Below are positions 1 through 10,246 of a stretch of 64,000 bases of DNA, piece after piece. The stretch lies in assembly GCA_001600055.1 (NCBI GenBank), contig BCIV01000013.1:678299-742298 (forward strand). Reading direction: 5' to 3'. The stretch comes from Filobasidium wieringae (lineage: Eukaryota > Basidiomycota > Tremellomycetes > Filobasidiales > Filobasidiaceae). Position numbers and translations under genes: made by a program. The first letter of the stretch is position 1; each line of letters opens with the position of its first letter. The notes beneath the pieces were generated by a model. That model saw only the letters and a list, made by a program, of their open reading frames with translations. It ran no database searches and was not told the origin of the DNA.

Positions 1-997
1 GCCGTGAGATGTGTAGATGGGCTGAAGGATCCGCTTGGAGTTGTATAGGAAGCTGGAAGAGATTCCAGTTCTGCGGAAGCGGAAAGATCCTTTTTAAGGA
101 CATTTGAATAGTCGTCTTTGTAATACCCTCCTGCGAATGCTCCTCCTTTGAACACATCCTCGGGTGTGACGTTTGGTTCGAATATGTTCATATATCGTCC
201 GGTGAACCGCAGCCTGTTCGTCCCATCCAACGCTCTTGTTGGTTTAGGATGAACGATAGTAAAATCATCCTCCTCGACTTCTTCCTCTTCTTCTTCTATC
301 TTTCTTTTCCGCTTGCCTGGTTCATACTGTATGCTAGGTACATCGATTCGCTTCCCCCTAGGTAAATCTGGGCCATCACTCATCCGTTTTCTACCGACTT
401 TTCGATCGTCCCAGTTATCAGGTAATCCCGATAAGAGCGGTTCGGAGTATATAGGTTTGCTGGCAGGTACTGTCTCTTGAGCTGCGATCCGACCTGAACG
501 ACGAGTAGGTTCTACGGTTTGAATGGGTTTGTGACGGGATCTCAGAGTTGTTGTGGTATTGCGAGGCTTCTTGGGTGACGAGGGACCTGTTTTCATGGTG
601 TCAAGACCGAGGGACGCCAAGAGTTTAGCGTTGTCCCTGCACAGTTCACCATTTTTCCACTATCAGCATTCTTGACTGCTAAATTGAAGGAATATCGATC
701 TCACTTAATGGTCTGCAGTCTCTGTTCTTCATAATCCATTACCTGCCGTTCGACATCTTCATCCCCGCTATCGAGGCTCTCCATCGTATCATTTCCATCG
801 ATCGATGGTTCCACTGCTTCCTCTGGTATATCGTTTTCTCCTATCCCTGACAATCCCGGTTTTGCAGCATCTTGAGCTTGATCGGTGAGATCAGGGATAG
901 CACGTCCGTTTGTAGGTGGTTTTGTGTGTATTCCAGCCTGATCGACTGCCAAGACAGCAGGGCCTTCATGAGGCGGTTCCTCATCAACTTGCGCCAT
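1..997 (-). CDS. Conserved fungal protein of unknown function, N-terminal half (runs off window)
   Basis: Reading on minus from an ATG at 997-995, exon 1 runs to 705, a 68-nt intron spans 704-637, and exon 2 stays open to the window edge, giving about 310 residues without a stop. The first ~98 residues are acidic and low-complexity. The exon junction creates a segment reading YEEQRLQTIKDNAKLLASLG, followed by a TRRSGRIA basic motif and a KRKRK patch that could be a nuclear localisation signal. Near the edge is GRYMNIFEPNVTPEDVFKGG, a sequence type I recall from conserved uncharacterised fungal proteins. The EEQR..I..N..LL..LGL motif plus RRS.R also occurs at the start of CMR1/WDR76 proteins, but no WD40 repeat is visible in this half, so that name is not assigned. 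The stop is 3' of the next gene on the same strand, so transcription is separate. Confidence 0.7.
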
Positions 998-1211
998 TTT
1001 GAAAAGCAAAACGCAAAGCGAAGGTAGAGTAGCGTTGTGCACTGCAGCTAGTTCAGATTGAACTGATCGGAAATTGGAGGGAGGATATTGAATGAACTTC
1101 CACTCGCGGCTGACGTCATGGCAAAAGGCACGAAATTCCGGATCAGATACAGCAACAACGTCGTCGGCGTCTATGATAATTAAAATGAGGATACAATCGA
1201 GGTTGAATGCT

Positions 1212-3451
1212 TTACGCTCCAGAGATGACATCAACCAGGATGGTCATGATACCCAGAATGATCTCGACTCCGATCAGCCAGATGACAATGGTCTCCAAGC
1301 TTTCACCATGGGTGCTATTCACACTCTCTTTCAAGAGAGTGAGCATATCTTGCAGAACCTATTTATATCGAATTCGATCAGTCTTGTTTCTTGTGGTAGA
1401 TATGATTGGGATCGAGTTACCTCGACTCGGGCATTCAGCAAATCGATTCGCTGAGCGATCTCGAGATAACTCCTCGCGGCCTGGTAAAGCGGTTCCAAGT
1501 CGGGATACGACCAGAAGAATTCCTGTAGACAGCAAGATCACTGGACTCAGTCCAGTTGACCGGGTGTTTTGACAATCGAATCATAAACTTACCGGTGTTT
1601 CCAGAATCGATCCTCCCCAATTTATACGTAAAATGAACAGACTTCCGATCTGTTTCATGATCTCCTTTCGCGGCATCTGTGATCATGAATAACCCAGCGA
1701 GATCAGGAACATAGCCCTTCGCTTCGCGGATCTCTTGAATACTCACGCCGATCTTTCCAGTCTCACTCAAACTTTTGGGTAGATCTTTAGTCTGGTCGAT
1801 TGTCGATGCGATCAATTCCTCGAACAACGAGATCTTCACGGATTGCGATAACGCATGGGACAACGAAAGTTTCGTCCTGATACCAAAACGTTGTTCAGCA
1901 TGACAGGTCACCTATGGTCGGAAAAGTATAAAACTCACATGAAAGAACTTCCTTTTCGTAGAGTAATGACGTCGTTGTATATCCGGGAATAATTTGCATA
2001 GTAGAAATTCAGGTCTTCCATTTCGATATCCTCCACCGAGAGTTTTTCAATCTCGAATTTGCGTCTGGAATACACATCAGCACTGACAATCAAAAGTCTT
2101 CCTAGACCTGCGACTTACAGGTTAGATAGAACCCTTTTCTCCTCCCTCTCTGTCATTCCCCAGATAACGACCGTTCCGTATTCAAAGATGAAGACGTCAG
2201 GTACCCATTCTTCATCGTCATCCCCATCCTCCCTATCACTCCCTTCAAACTCATCATGCACGCTAGCTCTGCTTCCCTTTCTTCTGGTCCTCTTGACCGT
2301 GTTCTTTCCTCCAGCAGGAGGTGGGCCGGCAGAAAGAGCAGAAGGCCGGGTAGCGAACCCTGTTATCCGTTTAGCCAAATGTTGTCTTCTACGCTCATGA
2401 ACTTCTCTATCATTCAACTCCTGAGCTTCTCGTTTCAAACGTTCAGAGCTGGAGAAAGCATGGTCATGAGGTGTACTGGAAGAATGGGACGCTCGTCTAT
2501 CTCGTTCTTGATGAGTCGCTTTCGTCTCCAATAACCTCTCGCTTTCGTCTATCCCTTCAGCATGATGCGATCCTTCCCCTACCAAAGAATCATCTGCATG
2601 TGAATCTCCGAGATTCAGGAGATCTGCTTCTGGGACGACAGCCGGATCTCGTTTGGCTCTGATCACCGGGGAATTGCTCGAGCTAGGAGCGGGGGGAAGA
2701 TAGGGAGTGTGGAGACATTCGGTATCGAATAACCGAGGGTTACATCTATATCCAGATGATCGCGAGGAGAAGTAGGATTGTAGTGCAGGGAGGTTGAATC
2801 CGCTATCAGGATGTATTGAATAGGTAAGCTGAATGCGGGTACAGAATTGTGACATGGACTCACGCAGCGGTACAATAGGCCGTAACTCGGGGTAGTTTGG
2901 CCTTTTCCGTTTTAGTCAATCTCAGAGCATCTCTTCTAGCCGATCCAGCGGGGATGTGAGAAAGAGCGTCATAGAACTACCATCAAGCTAGATCAGCATT
3001 ACCGCCAATAAAACCGAATGCCAAGCTCAAAACAGACTTACCTGTACACCATCCCCATGCAAAGTTTCTTCATCGTCATCATCATCCTCGTCATCATCCT
3101 CTTCATCATCTTCTCTTATAACGTTCTCATTCGATCCTCTAGCTTTTCCTGCATGTCCTGCTTCATCCTGGGGTTTACCAGTCTTGGTCTCGGTAGGTAA
3201 AACTTTGAGCTTGTTAGCAGTTTTGGAGGTTCTGTACGCGGCCAGATGTTCATTATCAGCTTCTTTTGCAAGTCCGTCATGGATGCAGAGTGTTTCGTGT
3301 CCTGGACTTACCGATTTGGTCCTCTCGTCTCTTTTCTCGCAGATGGCACGCTAGGGACTTGAGAATAAGGTAGAGGAAGCCCCGAAACGCCTGAATTTGA
3401 TGACGAGGACGGCGGTATCGAGCCAGAGGTTGATATAGCTTTGGGAGGCAT
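1212..3451 (-). CDS. RMD1/RMND1 family (DUF155) membrane protein, Sif-like
   Basis: Nine exons on minus: 3451-3312, 3231-3042, 2976-2864, 2802-2119, 2064-1939, 1876-1747, 1676-1593, 1522-1421 and 1358-1212. All junctions keep frame and give 571 aa. The family core is clear: ARRDALRLTKTEKAKLPRVT, then LPALQSYFSSR, the VFIFEYGTVVIWGM block, LSHALSQSVKISLFEE, PRKEIMKQIGSLFILRIN, ETPEFFWSYPDLEPLYQAAR and a C-terminal transmembrane helix (IVIWLIGVEIILGIMTILVD). Between ~150 and 360 lies a basic/acidic disordered insert. Relatives (yeast Rmd1, Rmd8, YDL001W; human RMND1) are mitochondrial or membrane-associated proteins; their biochemical role is poorly defined. The small exon at 1676-1593 is essential: without it the reading frame passes through intron and loses the MPRKEI motif. 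The neighbour at 1-997 is on the same strand, 214 nt downstream. Confidence 0.92.
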
Positions 3452-3594
3452 GGCTAGAGGGTTTCGGAGATGGCGTTATAGAACTCAGCTCGTCTGTACC
3501 GTTTCGTGCGTTTGACAGAGTTGAACGATTGATTGCGACGTAAGATCTGTTCGGTTTCGCTCGGGCGCCGTCAAATCGAGATGGCATGTTCGAA

Positions 3595-3664
3595 TGATAA
3601 CGCATATCCTCTCCCCTTCAACACGTGTTTCATGTTGCTGGTCGAAAGAAACGTTCGAAATGGC
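3595..3664. repeat. Upstream module R1, copy 1
   Basis: A 70-bp segment beginning TGATAACGCATATCCT and containing CACGTG and GAAACGTTCGAAATGGC. It recurs at 5687-5755 in the same orientation with only a few substitutions and one length change. This copy lies between the divergent starts of the RMD1-family gene and the first (decayed) unit of the orphan array. It may therefore be promoter sequence duplicated together with array units. CACGTG is a classic bHLH-type site, but regulation is inferred only. Confidence 0.75.
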
Positions 3665-3936
3665 GAGCAAATGACGACATGACTTACTCAGAGAGGGCAC
3701 GTGGCCGAGTCTAAAGTCACTCGAGTCGAAGCAATTTCCTGGAGAGGCAATTCGATGAGAGCAGGAGTAACCTCGAGGACAAGGGAACAAAAGGAGATTT
3801 GTGCTTCTCGGCTTCGTCGTGGCGATTCAACAACATATAAGGCTCATCATCTACGCTCACGAAGGCATTCCAACAGGAACTTGAGATCTCTGAGAACGTC
3901 ATCAGATCCTCAGCTTCAACCATATCGATAGATATC

Positions 3937-4620
3937 ATGGCTACCTCTTCCATTCCAGAAAGCTTTGATGAAGCTTCATCCATCGATGTTACATCGATCG
4001 GACCTGACGATAGCATAGAAGGATCTTTAGCGGAAACCAATCCGTAAGCCATCTGCTTTGCCTAAAATTGTACTGACAGGGTCACTCAAGATGTGTCGTC
4101 GTCCACTAGAGCAGAAGGCTCTATTGAGCCTGGAACGATGTTGTCGGTGTCAATGCACAACGAAGAGACGGGACCTGAACCTGCACGTCTTGACTAGTCA
4201 CAAGTTTCGACTTTCACTTCCGAAAAGTCGCCTGACTATGACGTCCCGAAGGCTGCACACAATCAGGCGCTGGAACTGATTGCCGGAGTTTGGAAACGTT
4301 ACCGAGCCCCCCCGGGGGAGAAAACGAGAAAACGGCAAAAACGAGAACAGAAAAATCCTCGCTAACGCTGTCGCTCAATTTGAGAGGATGCTGGAACTTC
4401 CGCGGCTGAGATTGGTAAAAGAACAGATCAGAAACACAACGCTAAAGTGTCTGTCCCCTGAACCGTCAGTACTGGCAAACCAAGTCCAATATCGGCGTCC
4501 GCTTCGAATTTGGATATCTTTCTAGATCATTCCATCGCTTGACGGATTGCAGAAGCAAAGGAAGCACTAGCAAGAAGCACCATTCGCGAGGGTTCGCATC
4601 TTGAACAGACACAGAGGTTG
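3937..4620 (+). pseudogene. Decayed first unit of the small-helical-protein array
   Basis: An ATG at 3937 opens a Ser/Asp-rich first exon (3937-4043), followed by a 36-nt GTAAG..CAG intron (4044-4079). Exon 2 reads on until an in-frame TAG at 4195-4197. Beyond the stop the same frame stays open (VSTFTSEKSPDYDVPKAAHN, then ALELIAGVWKRYR) up to a C7/G5 run at 4306-4317. After that run the coding signal moves to another frame. There it reads ILANAVAQFERMLELPRLRL, which matches NAIQALEEILKLPGLSKNLK of the next gene (4749-5354). One stop and one apparent frameshift at a homopolymer indicate a broken copy, although extra introns or sequencing error at the homopolymer could rescue it. The right boundary is approximate. 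Confidence 0.55.
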
Positions 4621-4748
4621 AAAAGCACAATGGGAGAATGAGATATAAGAGAAAGCTCAACGTAAGCGTGAATGAAAAAACACGCGGCATCGAGCAGTAA
4701 CCCATACTTCACAACCTACCTGTCTACATATCGAATTACAGCTTAAAC

Positions 4749-5354
4749 ATGTCGTATATCAATTCTACAGCGTCCTTCTCGGTGTCAATGCGCGTCACAG
4801 ACTCTGCAAAGACTGAAGTTTCACGCAGCCTCGAATCCCGTGAGCTAGCTCGAAGCGTGCTTTCGGAACTTGGGCTGTCCGAGGATACGGCCGATCAGAT
4901 CGACCTCCCCTCCGCAGAGTCACAGCTTTGTCTCAAAGCATACAATGACTACAAAAGGGAATTAAAAATTGAATTAGCTGCTCGAACCGAGCTTGGAGGA
5001 TACTTGCCGCAAAGTAAAGCTTACCAGTTTTCGGATGATGCCAAAAAGAAGGTGTTCCAAATTCTTTACCCGATCTTACATATTATGGACACTACGATAG
5101 AAATCGAAACCTCTGAGGTCCTCTTCGAGCAACTGAAGAACGCGATTCAGGCATTGGAAGAGATCTTAAAGCTTCCAGGGCTGTCAAAGAATCTCAAGAA
5201 GAGGCTGAGGGGATCAGATACCTTTAGTCATTTCGATGACATCAAAGAAAAATGTGGAACCGAAGATATCAAGCATGGCGTTGATGCCATGATAGCTTTG
5301 TGGAAAATAGTACTTCAGTTGCTAGCAGATTGCGTCGAAGAGAAGGAAGCATAG
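4749..5354 (+). CDS. Orphan small helical protein, array unit 2 (201 aa)
   Basis: Single uninterrupted ORF of 201 codons from ATG at 4749; a TATAAG stands about 105 nt upstream (4644). No signal peptide, transmembrane segment or known motif is visible. The first ~25 residues are Ser/Thr-rich (SYINSTASFSVSMRVTDSAK). The rest is charged, leucine-periodic and predicted by eye to be all-helical, including FEQLKNAIQALEEILKLPGL and a C-terminal helix IALWKIVLQLLADCVEEKEA. The central helix resembles the decayed copy just upstream and, more loosely, the copies downstream. SFSVSMR also echoes LSVSMH of the decayed copy, where 13 nt (TCGGTGTCAATGC) are identical. I do not recognise the family and assign no function. 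Confidence 0.72.
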   Translation: MSYINSTASFSVSMRVTDSAKTEVSRSLESRELARSVLSELGLSEDTADQIDLPSAESQLCLKAYNDYKRELKIELAARTELGGYLPQSKAYQFSDDAKKKVFQILYPILHIMDTTIEIETSEVLFEQLKNAIQALEEILKLPGLSKNLKKRLRGSDTFSHFDDIKEKCGTEDIKHGVDAMIALWKIVLQLLADCVEEKEA

Positions 5355-5588
5355 CCCATCTTGTCCTAGTCCGCTGAAGAGTTGTGATTGTAATAACGCA
5401 ACTTGAAGAACTTTTTCGGCAGAATCATAATGCCCTTCCACCTCTAGTTTAAGATGTGTTAGATTGAGGTTCGTTGTCTTAACAACAGCACATGCAGTAG
5501 ATCGTATCGAACCATGCAGAAGATACGATGATATTTCTAGAGGTAGGAGTCTTCGAAAGAGCCAGTTCGTTTAATCAGCGAAATCCTC

Positions 5589-5680
5589 CAGTCTTGCTGT
5601 TCCCAATCTAATTGCAAGCCTTGTCCGCCGATCAACTGGCTGTCCTGATATATCTCATGTAATCACCGCAGCCACCCTCG
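5589..5680. repeat. Upstream module R2, copy 1
   Basis: About 90 bp beginning CCTCCAGT and containing TTGTCCGCCG, CTGGCTGTCCTGATATATC and a GCCACCCTCG end. A diverged copy in the same orientation lies at about 7449-7544 (shared TTGTCCGCCG, CTGGC..TCCT.AT.TATC, CCAGT). It sits directly before R1 copy 2, upstream of array unit 3. Positional homology to the other copy points to duplication of whole gene-plus-promoter units. Confidence 0.6.
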
Positions 5681-5686
5681 CATGAT

Positions 5687-5755
5687 TGATAACGCATATC
5701 CTGCCCCTTCATCACGTGTTTCAGGTCGCTGGTCGGAAGAAACGTTCGAAATGGC
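5687..5755. repeat. Upstream module R1, copy 2
   Basis: Near-identical direct repeat of 3595-3664 (TGATAACGCATATCC, CACGTGTTTCA, GAAACGTTCGAAATGGC shared). It lies about 330 nt before the ATG of array unit 3. The conservation exceeds that of the neighbouring coding sequences, which suggests recent copying or selection on the element. Confidence 0.75.
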
Positions 5756-5992
5756 AACGAGTAGCCCAAAATACCTATTTAAACTAGGTATATTGGCAGA
5801 TACGTCATTATACCAGGACAGGGTCATCGCAGATCCCAAAGGCAGAAGCAGTCGCTGAAAACGAGGAGGAGGAGAACCAGCGGCGGACTTGGAGAACCCG
5901 GATTGGAGAAGAGAATCACAGTCAGCTTGCTAGCCTTGGCGAGGACAAAGGGAGTCAGGATTGAGGATATTGCTGTGGGCTCGCGCTTGGGA

Positions 5993-6000
5993 TATATATA
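5993..6000 (+). promoter_or_regulatory. TATA box of array unit 3
   Basis: TATATATA, 94 nt before the chosen ATG at 6087. Units 4, 5 and 6 have an equivalent element 65-83 nt before their proposed starts, which supports the start choices. Confidence 0.5.
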
Positions 6001-6086
6001 CAAGGGCGAAAGCAATTTGTGGTGCAGTATCCGAATCGCCCATTGTACCATTGTAGATAACAGAATTCCCGATTCTTCAGCACACT

Positions 6087-6861
6087 ATGGGCTTTACTTC
6101 AAACGATGCATATGAGCATTCATTATTCAATCAAGCAGCAGAATCAAGTGGACAGATGTCTTCATCGGAGCTGAGCGAAGCCCTCAGTTCATTACCGGAG
6201 CGTACGTATATTTGGATCGAGCTCTCCAAAATTGCTGTCAGATTAAAGTTGCGTCACCTTTGATACAGATGAGCGACGTGCTTACGAGAACATCTACCCT
6301 TTCATGAATTTGCCTGCAAAACGCGAAGGATCGACTGTACACAATAATACCGCTTCGATATCATCGATCGCTCAGAACAAGAGTATGCCACTATGCAAAT
6401 CGAGAAACGAACCCCCATCCACGGCGGACTCGAGTGTAGAACATTCGTCCGTGTCAAGACGTGACCCGACTGAGGCTGTGATTCCTCTAAAGGCAAATGC
6501 ATATTTGGATATGACGCAAATGAGCAAACGCCCACCTTTACAAGAGAAGATCAGAGCTGCCATCAAGAAGCATCTCGACCCGTTGCAAGCAGATAGACTT
6601 GTTCTGATCGAACCCTTTACTCCGGAAAAGATCAAACCGATACTTAGAAACGTGCTGGACCATTGCAACACACTGCTCTTGGATCCGGAGGTTCAAATTA
6701 CCGCGTGCAAATTACGAACAGGGGAATTGCAGGGTCTAGAGCAAGCCGAAGAAACATTGCTCGATCCAAATTCGACGGCTAAAGCACTCTTTGGACAGTT
6801 ATTTATTATGTGGACAGCGGTTGCCGTACTAGAGTTTGATGCTCACCGCACAGATAAATAG
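6087..6861 (+). CDS. Orphan small helical protein, array unit 3 (235 aa)
   Basis: Exon 1 is 6087-6201 (Ser/Glu-rich, ending SELSEALSSLPE), a GTACGT..TACAG intron covers 6202-6268, and exon 2 is 6269-6861; 708 nt, 235 aa. The intron is in phase 1, as in units 4, 5 and 6. The N-terminal half is Ser/Thr-rich and probably disordered. The C-terminal half is helical: PLQEKIRAAIKKHLDPLQAD, then PEKIKPILRNVLDHCNTLLL, and a hydrophobic end LFGQLFIMWTAVAVLEFDAH. The NVLDHCNTLLLDPEV stretch aligns by eye with NAIQALEEILKLPGL of unit 2. No catalytic motif, signal peptide or known domain is seen, and the function is unknown. Both upstream modules (R2 then R1) precede it. Confidence 0.72.
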
Positions 6862-7765
6862 CCGTGTATTGATAAAATCAGATTATGAGAGGTCCAGCTA
6901 TGAAATATACATCTTACATATTGATCTACGTCAAACCATTCAGGCAAGCCGACAGGGAGCCTACCATCTATTTCAGAGCAGTCACTATCATTTCCACTGA
7001 CAGTTAGTGTAAGGAAGCTTGAGTGAAAATGAAGCTCGAGCTCACGGAGACAAGCGAGATCTAGTTATCTACGACATCGACTTCTTTCTTCTCAAAAGAA
7101 ACTCGACAATATGCAATACGCCACCGTTTTGGCTACAGCTTTATCTAGTTTAGTAGGTATTACGTGCTCATCCGCAAAGATGGTACCCTACTGTCGCTTC
7201 GCGCGACAGCATCTGTGCAGAATCAGTGTAGACATAGGAAATGAGCCTGATCCGCAGCTAGAATCTAGAACTAGCGTAAGATGACCATTTTGTCAGTTTG
7301 ATGTGCTTATGAGCCCTGCTCCAAGTTGGAATACATGAGACTCGATGTCAATACATGAGTAAGCAAGTCATATGCTCGTCCCACAAAACAGGCCTACCAG
7401 AACTAAAACGTATTGTCAAATGAGCGAGCTTCCTCAACCGAGAAAAGCCTCCAGTACCCTGTTGATCAATTTGTTCCAAGCTTTGTCCGCCGTTTAGCTG
7501 GCCTTCCTAATGTATCACGCGCCAATGACGGTGGCCGCTCTTCGTTACTAAGAAGTGGATCGCGCAGCTTCTCGAATAGCTTTCGGGTATGAGCGTGTCA
7601 AAGAAGCTTCGAATCCGCGATCTGTTCCATGAGAGGATGTTCGGTCAGGCTGAGAGCCGATGAGAATCGAAAGGAACCAAGAAGCTTCATCTTACTGCAT
7701 CATTCGAATGACGCGCTTCTTCGGGTAGAAGATCAATGAAGCCGATATACAGCTTGCCGTTGCAG
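6862..7765. other. Intergenic spacer between array units 3 and 4
   Basis: About 900 bp without a convincing ORF. It contains a perfect 7-bp hairpin (CTGTCGC, 5-nt loop, GCGACAG) at 7191-7209 and repeat module R2 near its right end. A short ATG ORF at 7111 (QYATVLATALSSLV) looks like a signal-peptide start but has no continuation. Confidence 0.5.
7449..7544. repeat. Upstream module R2, copy 2
   Basis: Diverged direct repeat of 5589-5680, starting CCTCCAGTACCCTGTT and sharing TTGTCCGCCG and CTGGCCTTCCTAATGTATC. It lies about 300-400 nt before array unit 4, at a position equivalent to copy 1 relative to unit 3. Confidence 0.55.
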
Positions 7766-7775
7766 TATATATATA
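7766..7775 (+). promoter_or_regulatory. TATA box of array unit 4
   Basis: TATATATATA, 83 nt before ATG 7849. An alternative in-frame ATG at 7789 is only 14 nt past the TATA and would fall at or before the expected transcription start, so 7849 is preferred. Confidence 0.5.
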
Positions 7776-7848
7776 GGTCATCATATCTATGTCATCGTTA
7801 CTCATCAGCAAGCTTCGATCCTTATCTTACACAATCTCATCAAGCACG

Positions 7849-8549
7849 ATGTCATCCAGCTCATTTACTGCGTCTTCGTATGACCATGTTGGGGGCAGCA
7901 CGCTGACTGACAGTCAGTACTTGCGTGAGTCAGCCTGTCCTGTATTGAAAGAATTGCACCCTCTGATTTGCAGTTTATCTTGGAAGCCGATTCGGAGTTG
8001 TCGACGGGGAGTCCACAGACGGTATACGTCGCGTCTGAAGGATCGAGCGGGAATGACTTGGACAAATCTGTAGATCTAAGCAGACCTTTTAGGAACCGGG
8101 GTATATTACCCGGCGTTGCATTCTTGATTAGCCTTCAAGTCAAGCTAAAGAACAAACCTGATGAATGGTATGACCTGGCTACCGTAGAGGATCTGATCTT
8201 GGTGGCAAAGGAGATCAGGCAAAGACATAAGAAGCTCTCGGACATCCAGTGCTGCAATGAAGAATTTTGGGCCCGTTTTCTAGAAGGTTGGGAGGCAATC
8301 CGTGATATTGACGACATAAGTTGTAAGCCTGAGGCGTTGGACCGGACAAAACTGTCGACATTGGTCAAAGATGCCGCCGAAAAGCTGAAACAACTGCATA
8401 CAATATGCTCGGCGAGACGGGATTACGACAGCTCGCATCCTGAAGAACGTCCCCCACCATTCAACTTGGAAACCATGGACCCCGTTCTTTATGCTGAATG
8501 TAAAGCTGAAATGCAAATGCTGCTCAAGTACGAGCGGGAGTCAGCTTGA
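7849..8549 (+). CDS. Orphan small helical protein, array unit 4 (212 aa)
   Basis: Exon 1 is 7849-7924 (SSSSFTASSYDHVGGSTLTD, then SQYL). A GTGAGT donor pairs with the acceptor GGAAG at 7982-7986, and exon 2 runs 7987-8549; 639 nt, 212 aa, phase-1 intron. The nearer CAG acceptor at 7971-7973 throws the reading out of frame, so the second AG is chosen. The product has a Ser/Thr-rich head (DSELSTGSP resembles GSEVSADT of unit 5 at the same place after the intron). The body is helical and charged: WYDLATVEDLILVAKEIRQR, RHKKLSDIQCCNEEFWARFL, KLSTLVKDAAEKLKQLHTIC. No known domain is recognised. An in-frame upstream ATG (7789) exists. Confidence 0.7.
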
Positions 8550-9031
8550 GGGGGTTGGACACCAATTACGTGTAGATGATCACCCTACTCTTCTTCAGCG
8601 CACCGATACTTAGCCTGCAGCTTTGTGTAATATCGCATCTGAAATCATATAAGACGAAGTTCCATGATCACCGTTTGGCCCTTGTGAACGTAGAAGATTC
8701 GTAGCAGGGCATTTACTAATCCGCAAACATTGAGAGTGCCGATTGTCTTATGGCCAAAAGGTGCTCTGGACGCGCTGGACGAAGATACACCACAAAATTC
8801 TGGAAAGTGAAGCAAACGCCTTGGCGACTTGGGCGACTTGAGTGATTCTCAAAGTAGCCTTGTGACCCGCGATTTGCGAGACCATGATCCGGTGATCACC
8901 GCATAGTAAGCCGTGAAATCAGGTGACAGATTGTTTGTGATCTCAAAGGATCGCGTATTCCGTTCTTGTGCAAGAGCTAATACGTCTACTGCTCTCTACT
9001 CTGTCCAGCTGACCCTATTCTCAATTTGCAT

Positions 9032-9038
9032 TATAAAA
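9032..9038 (+). promoter_or_regulatory. TATA box of array unit 5
   Basis: TATAAAA, 77 nt before ATG 9109, at the same spacing range as in units 3, 4 and 6. Confidence 0.45.
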
Positions 9039-9108
9039 TCTGTGCTAATCGCGTGACTAAATTGCGTGTCGAGACTCCAGACCTACTCATAGGCATCCGG
9101 GTGCAAGC

Positions 9109-9798
9109 ATGAGTAATACTACACTATCTGGTTTTGATACATCTAAAGAGACGGACCCGACCGTTATGACAGAAGGTAAGCCCAGGTTGTGATTCCTTCC
9201 TGACGGTACTAATTCGATGCAGAGGCTAGGATCCGAAGTTAGCGCGGATACACTTTCGCTCACAATTAATGAAGCGCAAGATCGATCGACGACCGAAACC
9301 CCTAACACACAATCGCACAGCCATACAGACCGGGATGTGGAGACCCTTCTTGCCTTAAAGATACCGTATAGACAGCTCCTGGTCGTACATCATCTGCTTC
9401 TGGTTCACGATGGCAGTCATCGAGATGTGGGGGTCAAAATCGGTCAACTTGAACAGTTGAATCATCACTTCAACATAATCCTCCGCACAATGGTACTTTC
9501 CGATTCCACAAGAACAGTACTTAAGGATCGTCTGGGTCTCGTAGAAGAGATCAAGACTTTTTGCAAAAGGGGGTATAAGAGTATGGAGTCACAGCCTCAC
9601 GATCTTGACCGCTTGCTGCAACATGGAGAGAACGCAGCGCGCGATCTGAAATCGACCTGCCAGAAGTACGTCTTTCATTGCCTAGATCATCCACACCTCC
9701 AATATGAAGATAGTCTTGCGGATAATACATATCTCTACGCCAGGAAAGATCAAGCCCGAATGCTGGCAAACATGGGATATAAGCCCGGTACGGCGTGA
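9109..9798 (+). CDS. Orphan small helical protein, array unit 5 (211 aa)
   Basis: Exon 1 is 9109-9175 (SNTTLSGFDTSKETDPTVMT, then E). A GTAAGC donor joins the acceptor GGCTAG ending at 9229, and exon 2 is 9230-9798; 636 nt, 211 aa, phase-1 intron. The CAG six bases earlier would give an immediate stop, so the later AG is used, as in unit 4. After a Thr/Ser-rich head come helices: LLALKIPYRQLLVVHHLLLV, then QLEQLNHHFNIILRTMVLSD, STRTVLKDRLGLVEEIKTFC and a Tyr/Asp-rich tail. The QLEQLNHHFNIILRTMVLS part occupies the same position as the central helix of unit 2. No known family recognised, no signal peptide or membrane helix. Confidence 0.7.
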
Positions 9799-10175
9799 CC
9801 TCCGTCTTCTACCTCACCCGTACTATGCTCCTGTTTGCCAGCGGGGGATTTAGTTGAGAACGAACGAGTCGAGAAACAGGAGGATAAACGGATAACTGAA
9901 TCAATGCCATAGATGGACCGTTCGTGATTAGCATCATGATACACGTGACATGATGACCGATAGGCATACAGCCGATAAGAACACAGCTGAACCAGAATGC
10001 GTCAGTTGTGACGATCAATACAAAGGAACTTCAATTCGATTCTTCGCCAATGATTGCGAGGTTTGCATGATGCTATGTATACAGAGATGACAACTCGTCC
10101 TTTACATTGACAGGCAACAAGCGCGTTATCGCTCTCGGCACACTTGCGCTCGGCAAGAAGCCTACTCGTGTAAGA

Positions 10176-10182
10176 TATATAA
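10176..10182 (+). promoter_or_regulatory. TATA box of array unit 6
   Basis: TATATAA, 65 nt before ATG 10247. Confidence 0.45.
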
Positions 10183-10246
10183 GACGTCAAGATCTGTAGC
10201 CGACAATCAGACCATCAGCTGGTGTAAAAAGACCTTGCATATCACG

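Noticed and set aside
1593..1752. Single long exon for RMD1 reading SIQEIREAKGYVPDLAGLFM
   Set aside because: This reading leaves the family motif; splicing out 1746-1677 restores PRKEIMKQIGSLFILRIN in frame.
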